Of a stretch of 64,000 nucleotides of DNA, positions 16,779-25,130 are shown one piece after another. This DNA comes from Xylanimonas oleitrophica (lineage in GTDB: Bacteria; Actinomycetota; Actinomycetes; Actinomycetales; Cellulomonadaceae). The position numbers were made by a program, and so were the translations under genes. How positions within the stretch are numbered: the first letter of the stretch is position 1; each line of letters opens with the position of its first letter. The stretch covers positions 124,001 through 188,000 of the forward strand of contig NZ_QKWH01000004.1 of NCBI RefSeq assembly GCF_003244315.1. The letters are read 5' to 3'. The notes beneath the pieces are model-generated. The model was given only the letters and a program-made list of their open reading frames with translations. It did no database searches and had not been told where the DNA came from.

Positions 16779-18524
16779 ATGTCCGGTCGTCAGGACGGCG
16801 CGCGGCGCCGTCGACTCCCCGTGGTGGCCCTGGCCGCGCTCGCCCTGGTCGTGCCTACGGCGCCCGTCGCCGTGGGGGCTGACGACGGCGACCAGGTCGT
16901 CGTCTCGTCCGGCGGGGACTGGGGCTGCCAGGACGGCGCGGCCGACGTCTGGACGGCCACCGCCGTCGTCGAGGACTGCCTGCCCGAGGCGCCTGCCGTG
17001 CCCGAGACGCCCGAGGTGCCCGAGACGCCCGAGGTGCCGGCCACGCCCGCCGTGGTGGAGCCGGTGGATCGGCCCGCGCTCGGCCCGGCCCAGGTGGGCG
17101 TGCGGCTGACCGCCTCCCCGGGCACCTGGTCCGTCGACGGCGTGGTGCTGGGGTACGTGTGGCTGCGCGACGGCGCCGTGATCCCCGGCGCGACTGCAGC
17201 GTCCTACACGCCGGTCGCGGCGGACGCGGGCAAGAGGCTCACGGTCCGGGTCAGCGCCACGAAGGACGGCTACGTGGCCGGCGAGGCGACCTCGGCCGCG
17301 GTCACGGTGGCCGCCGGTGCCGCGGCCGTCGCCACGGCCAGGCCGACGGTGGCCGGGACGCCCACGGTCGGCGCGACCCTCACCGCCCGCACCGGCACCT
17401 GGTCCGCGAGCGGCCTGACCTTCGCCTACCGGTGGCTGCGGGACGGTGCGCCGATCGCCGGTGCCACCGCCTCGTCGTACAAGGTCGTGGCCGCCGACGC
17501 GGGGAAGAAGATCGCCGTCACGGTGACGGCCGCCCGCAGCGGCTACACGACCGGCACGGCCACCTCCGCCACGGTCACGGCCGTCCACCCGCTGACGGCC
17601 GCCCCCGTGCCCACGGTCACCGGCACGCCGCGCGTCGGAGTCGCCCTGACCGCGGTGCCCGGGACGTGGAAGCCCGCCCCCGTGACCCTGCGCTACCAGT
17701 GGCTCCGTGACGGGGTCGCCGTCGCGGGAGCCACCTCGGCGTCCTACACCCCCACGGCCGGCGACCGCGGCAAGAGACTCACGGTCCAGGTGACGGGCTC
17801 GAAGGCCGGGTACGCCACCGTCACCAAGGTCAGCGCGTCCACCGCCGCCGTCGCCACCGGAGCCGCACCCACGCTGCGGACCAAGCCTGCGATCAGCGGC
17901 ACCGCCCGCGTCGGGTCGACGCTGCGCACCACCGCCGGCACCTGGTCGATGTCCGGGCTGTCGGCCGGCTACCAGTGGCTGCGGGACGGCAAGCCGATCA
18001 CCGGTGCCACCGCGTCGTCGTACAAGGCCGTGGCCGCCGACGCCGGGAAGAAGCTCTCGGTGCGGGTCACGGTCAAGCGGCCCGGTCACGCCGACGGCAC
18101 GGCCGTCACCGGAGCCGTCGCCGTGGCGCTCCAGGCGCAGACGGGCGGCACCGTCAAGGTGGCGAACTCGTGGGCCGCGAACCGCAAGGTCACCGTCGGC
18201 ACCAAGGTGAAGGCGGTGATCACCGCTCCGGCGGGCGCCCGGCTGACCAAGGTGGAGTGGGTGGTGGGCGGCCGGGTGGTCAGCACCTCCTCGACCTACC
18301 TGCTGACCACCCGCACGCCCGTGACGGTTCGCGCCACGTTCACCCGCAGCGGCTACGCGCCCAGGACGGTGCAGACCACGTTCACGCCCCCGAACGCGCC
18401 CTCGACCGCCACGTACAAGACGGTGGCCGCGTTCCGCAGCGCGGGCTACGGCCCGTACTACCGCGGCACCACCCCGTACACGTGGTACCGCGACGCCGAC
18501 GGCGACGGGATGGTGGGGGAGTAG
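16779..18524 (+). CDS. Secreted repeat protein with four Ig-like repeats and a cysteine-less Excalibur-like C-terminus
   Basis: This 581-aa exported protein has a signal peptide (about 1-33), two Cys (50 and 67), a PETPEV repeat (about 74-91), and four repeats of about 88 residues (about 97-178, 185-270, 277-360, 367-450). Each contains GTWS, YxWLRDG, GATASSYK and DAGKKL elements, as in Ig-like surface modules of actinobacteria. A further beta domain (about 455-540) precedes a C-terminal 36-residue module with DADGDGMV followed by GE, matching the Excalibur Ca-binding motif DxDxDGxxCE except that both expected Cys are replaced. CAGGAG at 16768-16773 supports ATG 16779. It probably acts at the cell surface; ligand unknown. 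Confidence 0.82.
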   Translation: MSGRQDGARRRRLPVVALAALALVVPTAPVAVGADDGDQVVVSSGGDWGCQDGAADVWTATAVVEDCLPEAPAVPETPEVPETPEVPATPAVVEPVDRPALGPAQVGVRLTASPGTWSVDGVVLGYVWLRDGAVIPGATAASYTPVAADAGKRLTVRVSATKDGYVAGEATSAAVTVAAGAAAVATARPTVAGTPTVGATLTARTGTWSASGLTFAYRWLRDGAPIAGATASSYKVVAADAGKKIAVTVTAARSGYTTGTATSATVTAVHPLTAAPVPTVTGTPRVGVALTAVPGTWKPAPVTLRYQWLRDGVAVAGATSASYTPTAGDRGKRLTVQVTGSKAGYATVTKVSASTAAVATGAAPTLRTKPAISGTARVGSTLRTTAGTWSMSGLSAGYQWLRDGKPITGATASSYKAVAADAGKKLSVRVTVKRPGHADGTAVTGAVAVALQAQTGGTVKVANSWAANRKVTVGTKVKAVITAPAGARLTKVEWVVGGRVVSTSSTYLLTTRTPVTVRATFTRSGYAPRTVQTTFTPPNAPSTATYKTVAAFRSAGYGPYYRGTTPYTWYRDADGDGMVGE

Positions 18525-18537
18525 CGGCCCCGGGCCG

Positions 18538-20067
18538 TCAGGCCAGGTAGTCCTCGACGAGCCGCTCGGCCAGGCCGGTGTACGACGCCGGGGTGAGCGC
18601 CTGCAGGCGCTGCGCCACGTCGTCGGGCAGCCCCAGCGTGGCCACGAACTCGCGCATGCGGCCGGCGTCGACGCGCCGGCCGCGCGTGAGGTCCTTGAGG
18701 CGCTCGTACGGGTTCTCCATGCCGGGCACGCCCGCCACCGACGCGGCGCGCATGGCCGACTGGACGGGTTCGCCGAGCACCTCCCAGTTCTCGTCGAGGT
18801 CCTGCGCCATGAGCTCGGCGTTGGCGTGCAGGGCCTTGAGACCACGGCGCACGTTGTCGATCGCGAGCAGCGAGTGGCCGAACGCCGGGCCGATGTTGCG
18901 CTGCGTGGTCGAGTCGGTGAGGTCGCGCTGCAGGCGGCTGGTCACCAGGGTGGCCGAGAGCGTGTCGAGCAGCGAGCACGAGATCTCGAGGTTGGCCTCG
19001 GCGTTCTCGAACCGGATGGGGTTGACCTTGTGCGGCATGGTCGAGGAGCCCGTGGCGCCCGCGACGGGGATCTGCGTGAAGAACCCCATCGAGATGTACG
19101 TCCACACGTCGGTGGCCAGGTTGTGCAGGATGCGGTTGAACCGGGCGACGTCGGCGTAGACCTCCGCCTGCCAGTCGTGCGACTCGATCTGCGTGGTCAG
19201 CGGGTTCCACGTCAGGCCCAGGCCCTCCACGAACGCGCGGGAGACGGCCGGCCAGTCCACGCCCGGCACGGCCACGGTGTGCGCGCCGTAGGTGCCGGTA
19301 GCGCCGTTGAGCTTGCCCAGGTACTCGGCACCCTCGACGCGGTGCAGCTGGCGGCGCAGGCGGTGGGCCAGCACGGCGAGCTCCTTGCCCAGCGTGGTGG
19401 GCGTCGCGGGCTGGCCGTGGGTGCGGCTGAGCATCGGCACGGCGGCGTGCTCGCGCGCCATGTCGGCCACCTGGTCGGCCAGCGCCGTGGCGGCGGGCAG
19501 CCACACGTCGCGCACCGCGCCCGCCACCATGAGCGCGTACGAGAGGTTGTTGATGTCCTCGGACGTGCAGGCGAAGTGGACCAGCTCGCTCGCGGCGGGC
19601 AGGCTCGTGGTGCCGAGGGCGGCGCCGGCGACGTCGGCGGCCAGGCGGCGCTTGATGAAGTACTCGACGGCCTTGACGTCGTGCACCGTCTCCTTCTCGA
19701 TCGCCGCCAGCTCGGCGATCTCCTCGGCGCCGAACGTCGCCGGGATCTGCCGCAGGTAGGCGATCTCCGCGTCGGTGAGCCTCGGGGCGCCGGGCACCAC
19801 GGGGGCGGGGACGGAGCCGGCGCCCACCGTGCCGTTGCACAGCATGACGAGCCACTCGACCTCGACGTGGATGCGGGCCCGGTTCAGCGCGGCCTCGCTC
19901 AGGTGGTCCACGAGCGGGGCGACGGCGGCACGGTAGCGCCCGTCGAGTGGGCCCAGCGCGATGGGCGGGGTGACGGCGGCGAGGTCGACGCGCTGCCCGG
20001 TGGGCTGCTGCGTGGACTGCTCGGCGGGCTGCGAGGACGGCGCGGCAGGTGAGGTCACGTGCCGCAT
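18538..20067 (-). CDS. purB: Adenylosuccinate lyase
   Basis: This 509-aa enzyme of the fumarase/aspartase superfamily cleaves SAICAR and adenylosuccinate in purine synthesis. It is of the E. coli-type subgroup: LGPLDGRYRAAVAPL at the start, RIHVEVEWLVML, and the catalytic signature loop GSSTMPHKVNPIRFENAE. Ser in SSTMPHK is the catalytic base and His in TRTHGQPATP the acid. An N-terminal extension of about 35 Ala/Ser/Gln-rich residues precedes the fold; ATG 20067 is the longest plausible start, and GTG 20058 would be shorter. It is monocistronic and convergent with the repeat-protein gene, 13 nt apart. Confidence 0.95.
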   Translation of the reverse strand: MRHVTSPAAPSSQPAEQSTQQPTGQRVDLAAVTPPIALGPLDGRYRAAVAPLVDHLSEAALNRARIHVEVEWLVMLCNGTVGAGSVPAPVVPGAPRLTDAEIAYLRQIPATFGAEEIAELAAIEKETVHDVKAVEYFIKRRLAADVAGAALGTTSLPAASELVHFACTSEDINNLSYALMVAGAVRDVWLPAATALADQVADMAREHAAVPMLSRTHGQPATPTTLGKELAVLAHRLRRQLHRVEGAEYLGKLNGATGTYGAHTVAVPGVDWPAVSRAFVEGLGLTWNPLTTQIESHDWQAEVYADVARFNRILHNLATDVWTYISMGFFTQIPVAGATGSSTMPHKVNPIRFENAEANLEISCSLLDTLSATLVTSRLQRDLTDSTTQRNIGPAFGHSLLAIDNVRRGLKALHANAELMAQDLDENWEVLGEPVQSAMRAASVAGVPGMENPYERLKDLTRGRRVDAGRMREFVATLGLPDDVAQRLQALTPASYTGLAERLVEDYLA

Positions 20068-20287
20068 TGTCCCACGGCGCTCCCGGCCGGTGGCGGGGCG
20101 TCCCGGGTGCCCTGCGGCGGCGCCTTGCACCACCGGGGACCGTGGCCCGGCGTGGACCGGTATGGCCTGTCGTGCCCGCCCCGGGACGGCAGGGGAGCGT
20201 GCCCCCACACCGCTCGGCCGCACCGCGCTGCACAACGGACGGCGGCGCGGGGCGGTACCCGGCCGGTGCGCTCCTAGCGTCGCGCCC

Positions 20288-20572
20288 ATGAACGGGTACA
20301 GGCTCTCCGGGGCGGCTGGTGCAGGGTCCGCGGGGGCGTCGGCGCTCACGGGAGCGGCGTCCCCCGACGCCACCCTGCGTGCGGCGTGCGCCGCCGTCGA
20401 CGACGCGCTCGCGCACCTGCACCAGGCGTCCGCGCTGGGATGGTTCTCGCCCGCCGCGGAGGCGTTCGGCGAACGGCTGGCCGATGTCGTGCACGCGGTC
20501 AGGCACGACGCCGGGGCCCTGGCCGCCGCCCACCGAGCCGCCGTGCTGCTCCGGGCCGGCGCCCCGCGGTGA
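20288..20572 (+). CDS. Small helical protein, WXG100-like in style, coupled to a lipase-like gene
   Basis: This 94-aa, Ala-rich, mostly helical protein has two predicted helices around a central turn containing W-F-S-P-A-A-E-A-F, which recalls the Trp turn and following helix of WXG100-type secretion substrates, though it is not the exact W-x-G motif. No signal peptide is present. The stop overlaps the GTG start of the next gene, so the two are made together. No ESX secretion genes occur in the window. I would treat the WXG100 link as a hypothesis. Confidence 0.6.
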   Translation: MNGYRLSGAAGAGSAGASALTGAASPDATLRAACAAVDDALAHLHQASALGWFSPAAEAFGERLADVVHAVRHDAGALAAAHRAAVLLRAGAPR

Positions 20573-22194
20573 CCGACGCCGTCGACACCCTGCGCGTCGT
20601 CGGCGGGACGCCGCTGGCCACCGTCACCGCCGACGACGTGCGCGCCGCCGCCCACCGCGCCGACGCCGCCGGACAGAGCCTGCGGACCGCCGCGCTCGGC
20701 GCCGCGGGCGCCGCGCACGCCCTCGACCTCGCCGCGTGGCAGCCGGTGACGGTGGCCGGGCCGCCGCCGGACCCGGCGCTGCCGCAGCGCCGCCGCGCGC
20801 TCGCCGACGAGGCCCGGGCGCTCGCGGCCCGCCTCGGCGCGCACGCCGACGACTGCACCGCCCTGTCCCAGCGGCTCCTGCGGGCCGCCGGGCTGTACGA
20901 GCACGCCGAGTCGTCCGTGGAGCGCACGGTCGGCGGCCTCGTGGTGCTGGGCACCGTCATGGGTGGGCACGCCGTCGCCGCCTGGCCGGACCTGCGCGCC
21001 CGGCTCGGCACCGGCGTCGCGGCCGCTGCGGGCGGGGCATGGCTCGCAGACCGGCTGCTGGGAGGGCGCCCGAGGCGCTGGCTCGCCGCGAACGGCGCGC
21101 AGGCCGCCGCCCCGCTCGTGCGCGGGGCCGCCCCCTGGACGGACGAGACCGTGCACGGCCTGGCGGTGGGCATCGCCTCCGGGCAGCCGTGGCGTGCCCG
21201 CGGCGACCTGTCGGTGACAGGCGGGGCGCGCGTGCTCAGCAGCCTCGTCCACGAGGTGCTGCCCGCCACCCGCGTCCGCGTCGAGGAGGTGCTGCGGCCG
21301 TTGCCCGCCGTCGGGCCCGGCGCCGGGCCCTGGCCGCGTGCCGCTCGGCAGCCTGCCTGGGCCGGCACGCCGTCGGGCACCGTCGAGGAGGCCCTGGCCC
21401 GCACCGCCGACCTCTACCCCTGGGGCAGCGACCTGCCCGGGCGGGCACCGGCGGGAGCGCCCACCGCCACCCTCGCCGTCGAGCGCGTCGAGCACCGCGA
21501 CGGCACCGTGTCGTGGACGGTGCTGCTGCCCGGCACCCAGGAGCCGCTGCCGCCCGACCACCCCTTCGACGCCGTCACCGACCTCGACCTCATGGCGCAC
21601 CGCAGCGCCGACGTGACCGTGGCCGTGACCGAGGCGCTCGAGCAGGCCGGGGTGGGCGCAGGAGAGGACGTCGTCCTCGTCGGCCACAGCCTCGGCGGCA
21701 TCGCCGCCATGGCCCTCGCCGCGTCCCCCGGCTTCACCGACCGCTACCGGCTGGCCGGTGTGGTCACCGCCGGCTCGCCCACCGCCACCTTCCACGCCCC
21801 TGCCGGGGTGCCCGTGCTCCACCTCGAGAACGACGAGGAGCTCGTCTCCAGCACCGACGGCCGCTCCGGCACCGAGAACCCCCGCACGCCCGACCGGGTC
21901 ACCGTCACGCGGCGGCTCGCCGCGTCCTCGTCACCCGAGGACCGGGCGGTCGCCGGCAGCATCGTCGGTGCCCACGCCACGGCCACCCACCTGCGCACCC
22001 TCGGGCTCGCGCGCGCCAGCGGCAACGCTCAGGTGGCCGACGTCGTCGACCGCATCGAGCCGCTGCTCCAGGGCGAGCGGTCCACCACGCGCTTCTACAC
22101 CGCCGCCCGCGTGCTCCCCGCACCCCTGCGCGTCGAGCCCGCAGAGCCCGCACCGTCGCCCCGCCCCGCACCGACGCCGCCACCCCGACGGTGA
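20569..22194 (+). CDS. Alpha/beta-hydrolase (lipase-like) with long helical N-terminal domain
   Basis: The 541-aa product has an Ala-rich helical N-terminal half (about 1-260), with two possible hydrophobic stretches near 125-165, and a C-terminal lipase/esterase-like domain. The nucleophile elbow is GHSLGGIAAMALA at about residue 373, preceded by LLPGTQEPLP (oxyanion-side strand) and followed by VLHLENDEELV and a late His in GAHATATH, which could supply Asp and His. The tail is Pro-rich (PAPSPRPAPTPPPRR). It begins at GTG 20569 by a GTGA overlap with the WXG-like gene. The layout resembles toxin-like or secreted effectors with a helical leader, but this is inference. Confidence 0.72.
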   Translation: MTDAVDTLRVVGGTPLATVTADDVRAAAHRADAAGQSLRTAALGAAGAAHALDLAAWQPVTVAGPPPDPALPQRRRALADEARALAARLGAHADDCTALSQRLLRAAGLYEHAESSVERTVGGLVVLGTVMGGHAVAAWPDLRARLGTGVAAAAGGAWLADRLLGGRPRRWLAANGAQAAAPLVRGAAPWTDETVHGLAVGIASGQPWRARGDLSVTGGARVLSSLVHEVLPATRVRVEEVLRPLPAVGPGAGPWPRAARQPAWAGTPSGTVEEALARTADLYPWGSDLPGRAPAGAPTATLAVERVEHRDGTVSWTVLLPGTQEPLPPDHPFDAVTDLDLMAHRSADVTVAVTEALEQAGVGAGEDVVLVGHSLGGIAAMALAASPGFTDRYRLAGVVTAGSPTATFHAPAGVPVLHLENDEELVSSTDGRSGTENPRTPDRVTVTRRLAASSSPEDRAVAGSIVGAHATATHLRTLGLARASGNAQVADVVDRIEPLLQGERSTTRFYTAARVLPAPLRVEPAEPAPSPRPAPTPPPRR

Positions 22195-22226
22195 GCGACG
22201 GCAGCCCGACCTGCGACGCCGCAGGG

Positions 22227-22640
22227 TCAGTCGCGCCTCTTGGGGGCGAACGCCCCGATGACCACCTGCAGCACGGAGATGATCAGCGCGGCCAGCACGT
22301 ACCACCAGAAGCCGCCCGAGATCTCCAGCCCCCAGGACGGCTGCCCCGCGAACCACGTCTGCCCCGTGATCCACGTGGTGATCCACAGCATGAACGCGTT
22401 GACCACCAGGGTGAACAGCCCCAGCGTCAGGATGTACAGCGGCAACGACAGCATGCTCACGATCGGCTTGATCACCGAGTGCACCACGTTGAACACCAGC
22501 GCGACCACGAGGACGGCCAGCACCGTGCCCCCGTTCGTGCCGTCGTCCACCACGTCCACGCGTCCCGGCAGCAGCAGGCTCGTGAGCCACAGGGCGAGAG
22601 CGGTCACCAGGACCCGCACGACGAAGTTCATGCGGCTCAT
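22227..22640 (-). CDS. Phage-holin-family (holin_4_1-like) four-helix membrane protein
   Basis: This 137-aa protein has four hydrophobic helices and conserved family features: FVVRVLVTALALWLTSLLLP at the start, VIKPIVSMLSLPLYILTLGL and AFMLWITTWI in the middle, and GGFWWYVLAALIISVLQVVI at the end. It is the widespread chromosomal DUF/holin-like group of actinobacteria, not evidence of a prophage. The function is unproven. ATG 22640 or ATG 22631 could start it. It is divergent from hisC, whose start is 22 bp away, so their promoters must overlap. Confidence 0.85.
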   Translation of the reverse strand: MSRMNFVVRVLVTALALWLTSLLLPGRVDVVDDGTNGGTVLAVLVVALVFNVVHSVIKPIVSMLSLPLYILTLGLFTLVVNAFMLWITTWITGQTWFAGQPSWGLEISGGFWWYVLAALIISVLQVVIGAFAPKRRD

Positions 22641-22662
22641 CGTGGCACGCCTGCCCCGTGTC

Positions 22663-23772
22663 ATGCTGAGCGCCGTGGAGAATCCGTCGCCCCGTGCCGC
22701 CCAGGTCCCCCTCCGTGCCGCCGTCGAGGCCCTCCCGCCGTACGTGCCCGGTGCCCGCGCCGCCGGGGGCGCCCCGGCCTGGAAGCTGAGCTCCAACGAG
22801 AACCCCTACCCGCCGCTGCCGTCCGTGCTCGAGGCGGTCCGGGTGGCCGCCGCCGACGCCAACCGGTACCCCGACATGTACGCCAGCGAGCTCGTCGAGG
22901 CGCTCGCCGCCCACGCCGGGGTCTCGCGCGAGCAGGTGGTGGTGGGCAACGGCTCGGTGGCCGTGCTCCAGCACGTGCTCCAGGCCGTGGTCGAGGCGGG
23001 CGACGAGGTCGTGTTCCCCTGGCGGTCCTTCGAGGCGTACCCCATCACCGTGGCGGTGGCCGGCGGCACGCCCGTCACGGTGCCGCTGGCCGAAGGAGGG
23101 CGGCTCGACCTGCCCGCGATGGCGGCGGCCGTGACCCCGCGAACCCGTGTGGTGCTCGTGTGCACGCCCAACAACCCGACCGGCCCGGTGGTGCACGCCG
23201 ACGAGCTCGACGCGTTCCTGGCCGCCGTGCCGGGCGACGTGCTCGTGGTGGTCGACGAGGCGTACCTGGAGTTCGTGCGCGACCCGCAGGCGCCCGACGG
23301 CGTGGAGCTGCTGCGCCGGCACGAGAACGTGGTGGTGCTGCGCACCCTGTCCAAGGCGTACGGGCTGGCCGGCCTGCGGGTGGGCTACGCCATGGCGGCA
23401 CCCCGCCTGGTCGCGGGCATCCGCGCCGTCTCGACCCCGTTCGGCGTCTCCCACGTGGCGCAGCGCGCGGCGCTCGCCTCGCTGCTGCCGGCCGCCCAGG
23501 CCGAGCTGCTCGAGCGCGTGGAGGCGCTCGTGGCCGAGCGCACCCGAGTCCTGGCCGCGCTGCGCGAGCAGGGCTGGGACGTGCCCGAGTCGCACGCCAA
23601 CTTCGTCTGGTTCGACCTGGGGGAGCAGACGACGGCGCGGGCGGCCGAGGCCATGGCGGCGGGCGTCATCGTGCGTCCCTTCGCCGGAGACGGCCTGCGG
23701 GTCAGCATCGGTGAGGTCGAGGCGAACGACGCCTTCCTCAAGGTGGCCGCGGGGTGGTGCGCCTCGCGCTGA
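22663..23772 (+). CDS. hisC: Histidinol-phosphate aminotransferase
   Basis: This 369-aa PLP enzyme of fold type I transfers the amino group between glutamate and imidazole-acetol phosphate in histidine synthesis; the subfamily also includes phenylalanine aminotransferase (Pat). Marks are KLSSNENPYPP at the substrate-binding N-terminus, VCTPNNPTGP, DEAYLEF with the PLP-pyridine Asp, and TLSKAYGLAGLRVGY with the Schiff-base Lys at about residue 231. FAGDGLRVSIG supplies the carboxylate-binding Arg. ATG 22663 and GTG 22675 are both possible. It is isolated from other his genes here, so the Pat-like role cannot be excluded. Confidence 0.88.
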   Translation: MLSAVENPSPRAAQVPLRAAVEALPPYVPGARAAGGAPAWKLSSNENPYPPLPSVLEAVRVAAADANRYPDMYASELVEALAAHAGVSREQVVVGNGSVAVLQHVLQAVVEAGDEVVFPWRSFEAYPITVAVAGGTPVTVPLAEGGRLDLPAMAAAVTPRTRVVLVCTPNNPTGPVVHADELDAFLAAVPGDVLVVVDEAYLEFVRDPQAPDGVELLRRHENVVVLRTLSKAYGLAGLRVGYAMAAPRLVAGIRAVSTPFGVSHVAQRAALASLLPAAQAELLERVEALVAERTRVLAALREQGWDVPESHANFVWFDLGEQTTARAAEAMAAGVIVRPFAGDGLRVSIGEVEANDAFLKVAAGWCASR

Positions 23773-23790
23773 CAACGCCCGCCCGCACGC

Positions 23791-23822
23791 ACGGCCCGTC
23801 CTCCTGCCGGAGGGCGGGCCGT
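23791..23822 (+). terminator. Terminator of hisC
   Basis: ACGGCCCGTCCTCC (23791-23804) pairs with GGAGGGCGGGCCGT (23809-23822) in a 14-bp stem with one G-T pair and the 4-nt loop TGCC, 18 nt after the hisC stop. Confidence 0.8.
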
Positions 23823-23854
23823 CGTCGTCCCCGGGCAGCGAGGGAGGCTGGGGT

Positions 23855-23918
23855 GGCAGACCGGGTGCGGCAGACCGCGTGTGGCGGGCCGGGGTGGAAG
23901 ACGGGGTGTGGCGGGGCC
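23855..23918. repeat. Short GC-rich direct repeats in the hisC-ugp intergenic region
   Basis: GGCAGACCG occurs at 23855 and 23869 (14-nt period), and GTGTGGCGGG at 23879 and 23906. The 359-nt gap 23773-24131 otherwise holds the hisC terminator, PHO-box-like repeats and presumably the promoter of the transporter operon (TAGGAT at 24075-24080 is a possible -10). I see no coding potential in it. Confidence 0.4.
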
Positions 23919-24004
23919 GCCGTCCTGCCGGCGCGTGACGTCGCGGTGAACCGTCAGCGGCCGTGCGGTGCCCCGCGGCGAGTCGGGATGACGCCCGGGG
24001 ATCG

Positions 24005-24026
24005 GCTCGATGAACGCTCCGGGAAC
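24005..24026 (-). promoter_or_regulatory. PHO-box-like direct repeats upstream of the Ugp-like operon
   Basis: Read on the minus strand, two adjoining 11-nt units GTTCCCGGAGC and GTTCATCGAGC share 8 of 11 bases; the first seven compare with GTTCACC, the conserved part of PhoP-binding units in actinobacteria. A perfect GTTCACC unit also lies at 23945-23951 on the same strand. The operon starts about 105 bp downstream. Glycerol-3-phosphate and glycerophosphodiester uptake is phosphate-regulated in many bacteria, which supports the reading; binding is unproven. Confidence 0.4.
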
Positions 24027-24131
24027 GCCTGCGCCCGATCGGGCAAACCCCCACAAAGAGGCCCGGCACCGTTCCTAGGATGGCGGCGGCCGTGAGGCCT
24101 GCCACATCCTTCTTCGTGAGCGGACAACGCT

Positions 24132-25130
24132 GTGACCACCGCCAACACCCTCTCGGCGTCCGGGGCTCCGACCCCTCCGGCGCCCCTGCCGGCCCGTGCG
24201 GCCCCGCCGCCCCGCCCGCAGCCGCAGCGAGCCTCGCGCGGCCGCCTCAGCACCCGCCGCCGCCGCTCGGCGCTCCTGTGGGCGCTGCTGCTCGCCGGCC
24301 CCAACGTCGCCCTGCTGCTCGTCTTCGTCTACCGCCCGCTGCTGGAGAGCTTCTACCTCTCGACCCTGCAGTGGAACCTGGGCTCGCCCACGGCGCGCTC
24401 CGTCGGGCTCGGCAACTACGTCGAGTGGTTCACCGCCCCCAGCACCCCGACCGTGGTCACCACCACCGCCGTGTTCACGGTGGCCACGGTGGGCGGCGCG
24501 ATGGTGCTGGGCCTCGGTCTCGCGCTGCTCCTCGACCGCAAGCTCGTCGGGCGCGGCCTGGCTCGCACGGTCGCCTTCGCCCCCTACGTCCTCTCCGGGT
24601 TCGCCGTCGGCATCCTGTGGCTGTTCATGTTCGACCCCCGCTACGGGCTCGTGCAGGAGCTGCTCGGCCTCGTGGGCGCCGACTCCCCGCAGTGGTACAC
24701 CCAGCGGCCGTGGCCGCTGGTCATGGTGATCGTCGTGTACCTGTGGAAGAACGTCGGGTACGTCGCCCTCATCTACCTGGCCGGCCTCCAGTCCGTCCCC
24801 CGGGACCTCAAGGACGCCGCGGCCCTCGACGGCGCCTCCTCGGCCCGCACCCTGCGGTCGATCGTGCTGCCGCTGCTGACACCCACCACGTTCTTCCTGC
24901 TGGTGACGATGCTGCTGGCCTCGCTGCAGTCCTTCGACATCATCAAGGCGATGACCTCGGGCGGGCCGCTCGGCTCGACCACCACGCTCATGTACTCGAT
25001 CTACCAGGAGAGCTTCGTCAACGGCCGGGCGGGGTACGCCTCCGCCGTGGCCACCGTGCTGTTCCTCGTGCTCCTGGTGGTCACGGCCGTGCAGATGCGG
25101 TTCGTCCAGCGGAAGGTCCACTACGCATGA
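24132..25130 (+). CDS. ABC sugar/glycerol-3-phosphate transporter permease (MalF/UgpA-like)
   Basis: This 332-aa permease has six membrane helices after a Pro/Ala/Arg-rich cytoplasmic N-terminus of about 50 residues. The EAA loop that contacts the ATPase reads DLKDAAALDGASSARTLRSI (about residues 227-246). It begins with GTG 24132. Genes for the second permease, binding protein and a glycerophosphodiester phosphodiesterase follow with overlaps or short gaps, so glycerol-3-phosphate or glycerophosphodiesters are the likely substrates. No ATPase gene is present. Confidence 0.88.
   Translation: MTTANTLSASGAPTPPAPLPARAAPPPRPQPQRASRGRLSTRRRRSALLWALLLAGPNVALLLVFVYRPLLESFYLSTLQWNLGSPTARSVGLGNYVEWFTAPSTPTVVTTTAVFTVATVGGAMVLGLGLALLLDRKLVGRGLARTVAFAPYVLSGFAVGILWLFMFDPRYGLVQELLGLVGADSPQWYTQRPWPLVMVIVVYLWKNVGYVALIYLAGLQSVPRDLKDAAALDGASSARTLRSIVLPLLTPTTFFLLVTMLLASLQSFDIIKAMTSGGPLGSTTTLMYSIYQESFVNGRAGYASAVATVLFLVLLVVTAVQMRFVQRKVHYA

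Noticed and set aside
22227-22640. Holin-family membrane protein as a sign of prophage
   Set aside because: The family is chromosomal and widespread in actinobacteria; no integrase, capsid or lysin genes are nearby.
20319-23714. A 1131-codon plus-strand open frame
   Set aside because: It is an out-of-frame shadow of the hydrolase and hisC genes and crosses the holin-like gene; it is Arg/Pro-rich with no recognisable domain.
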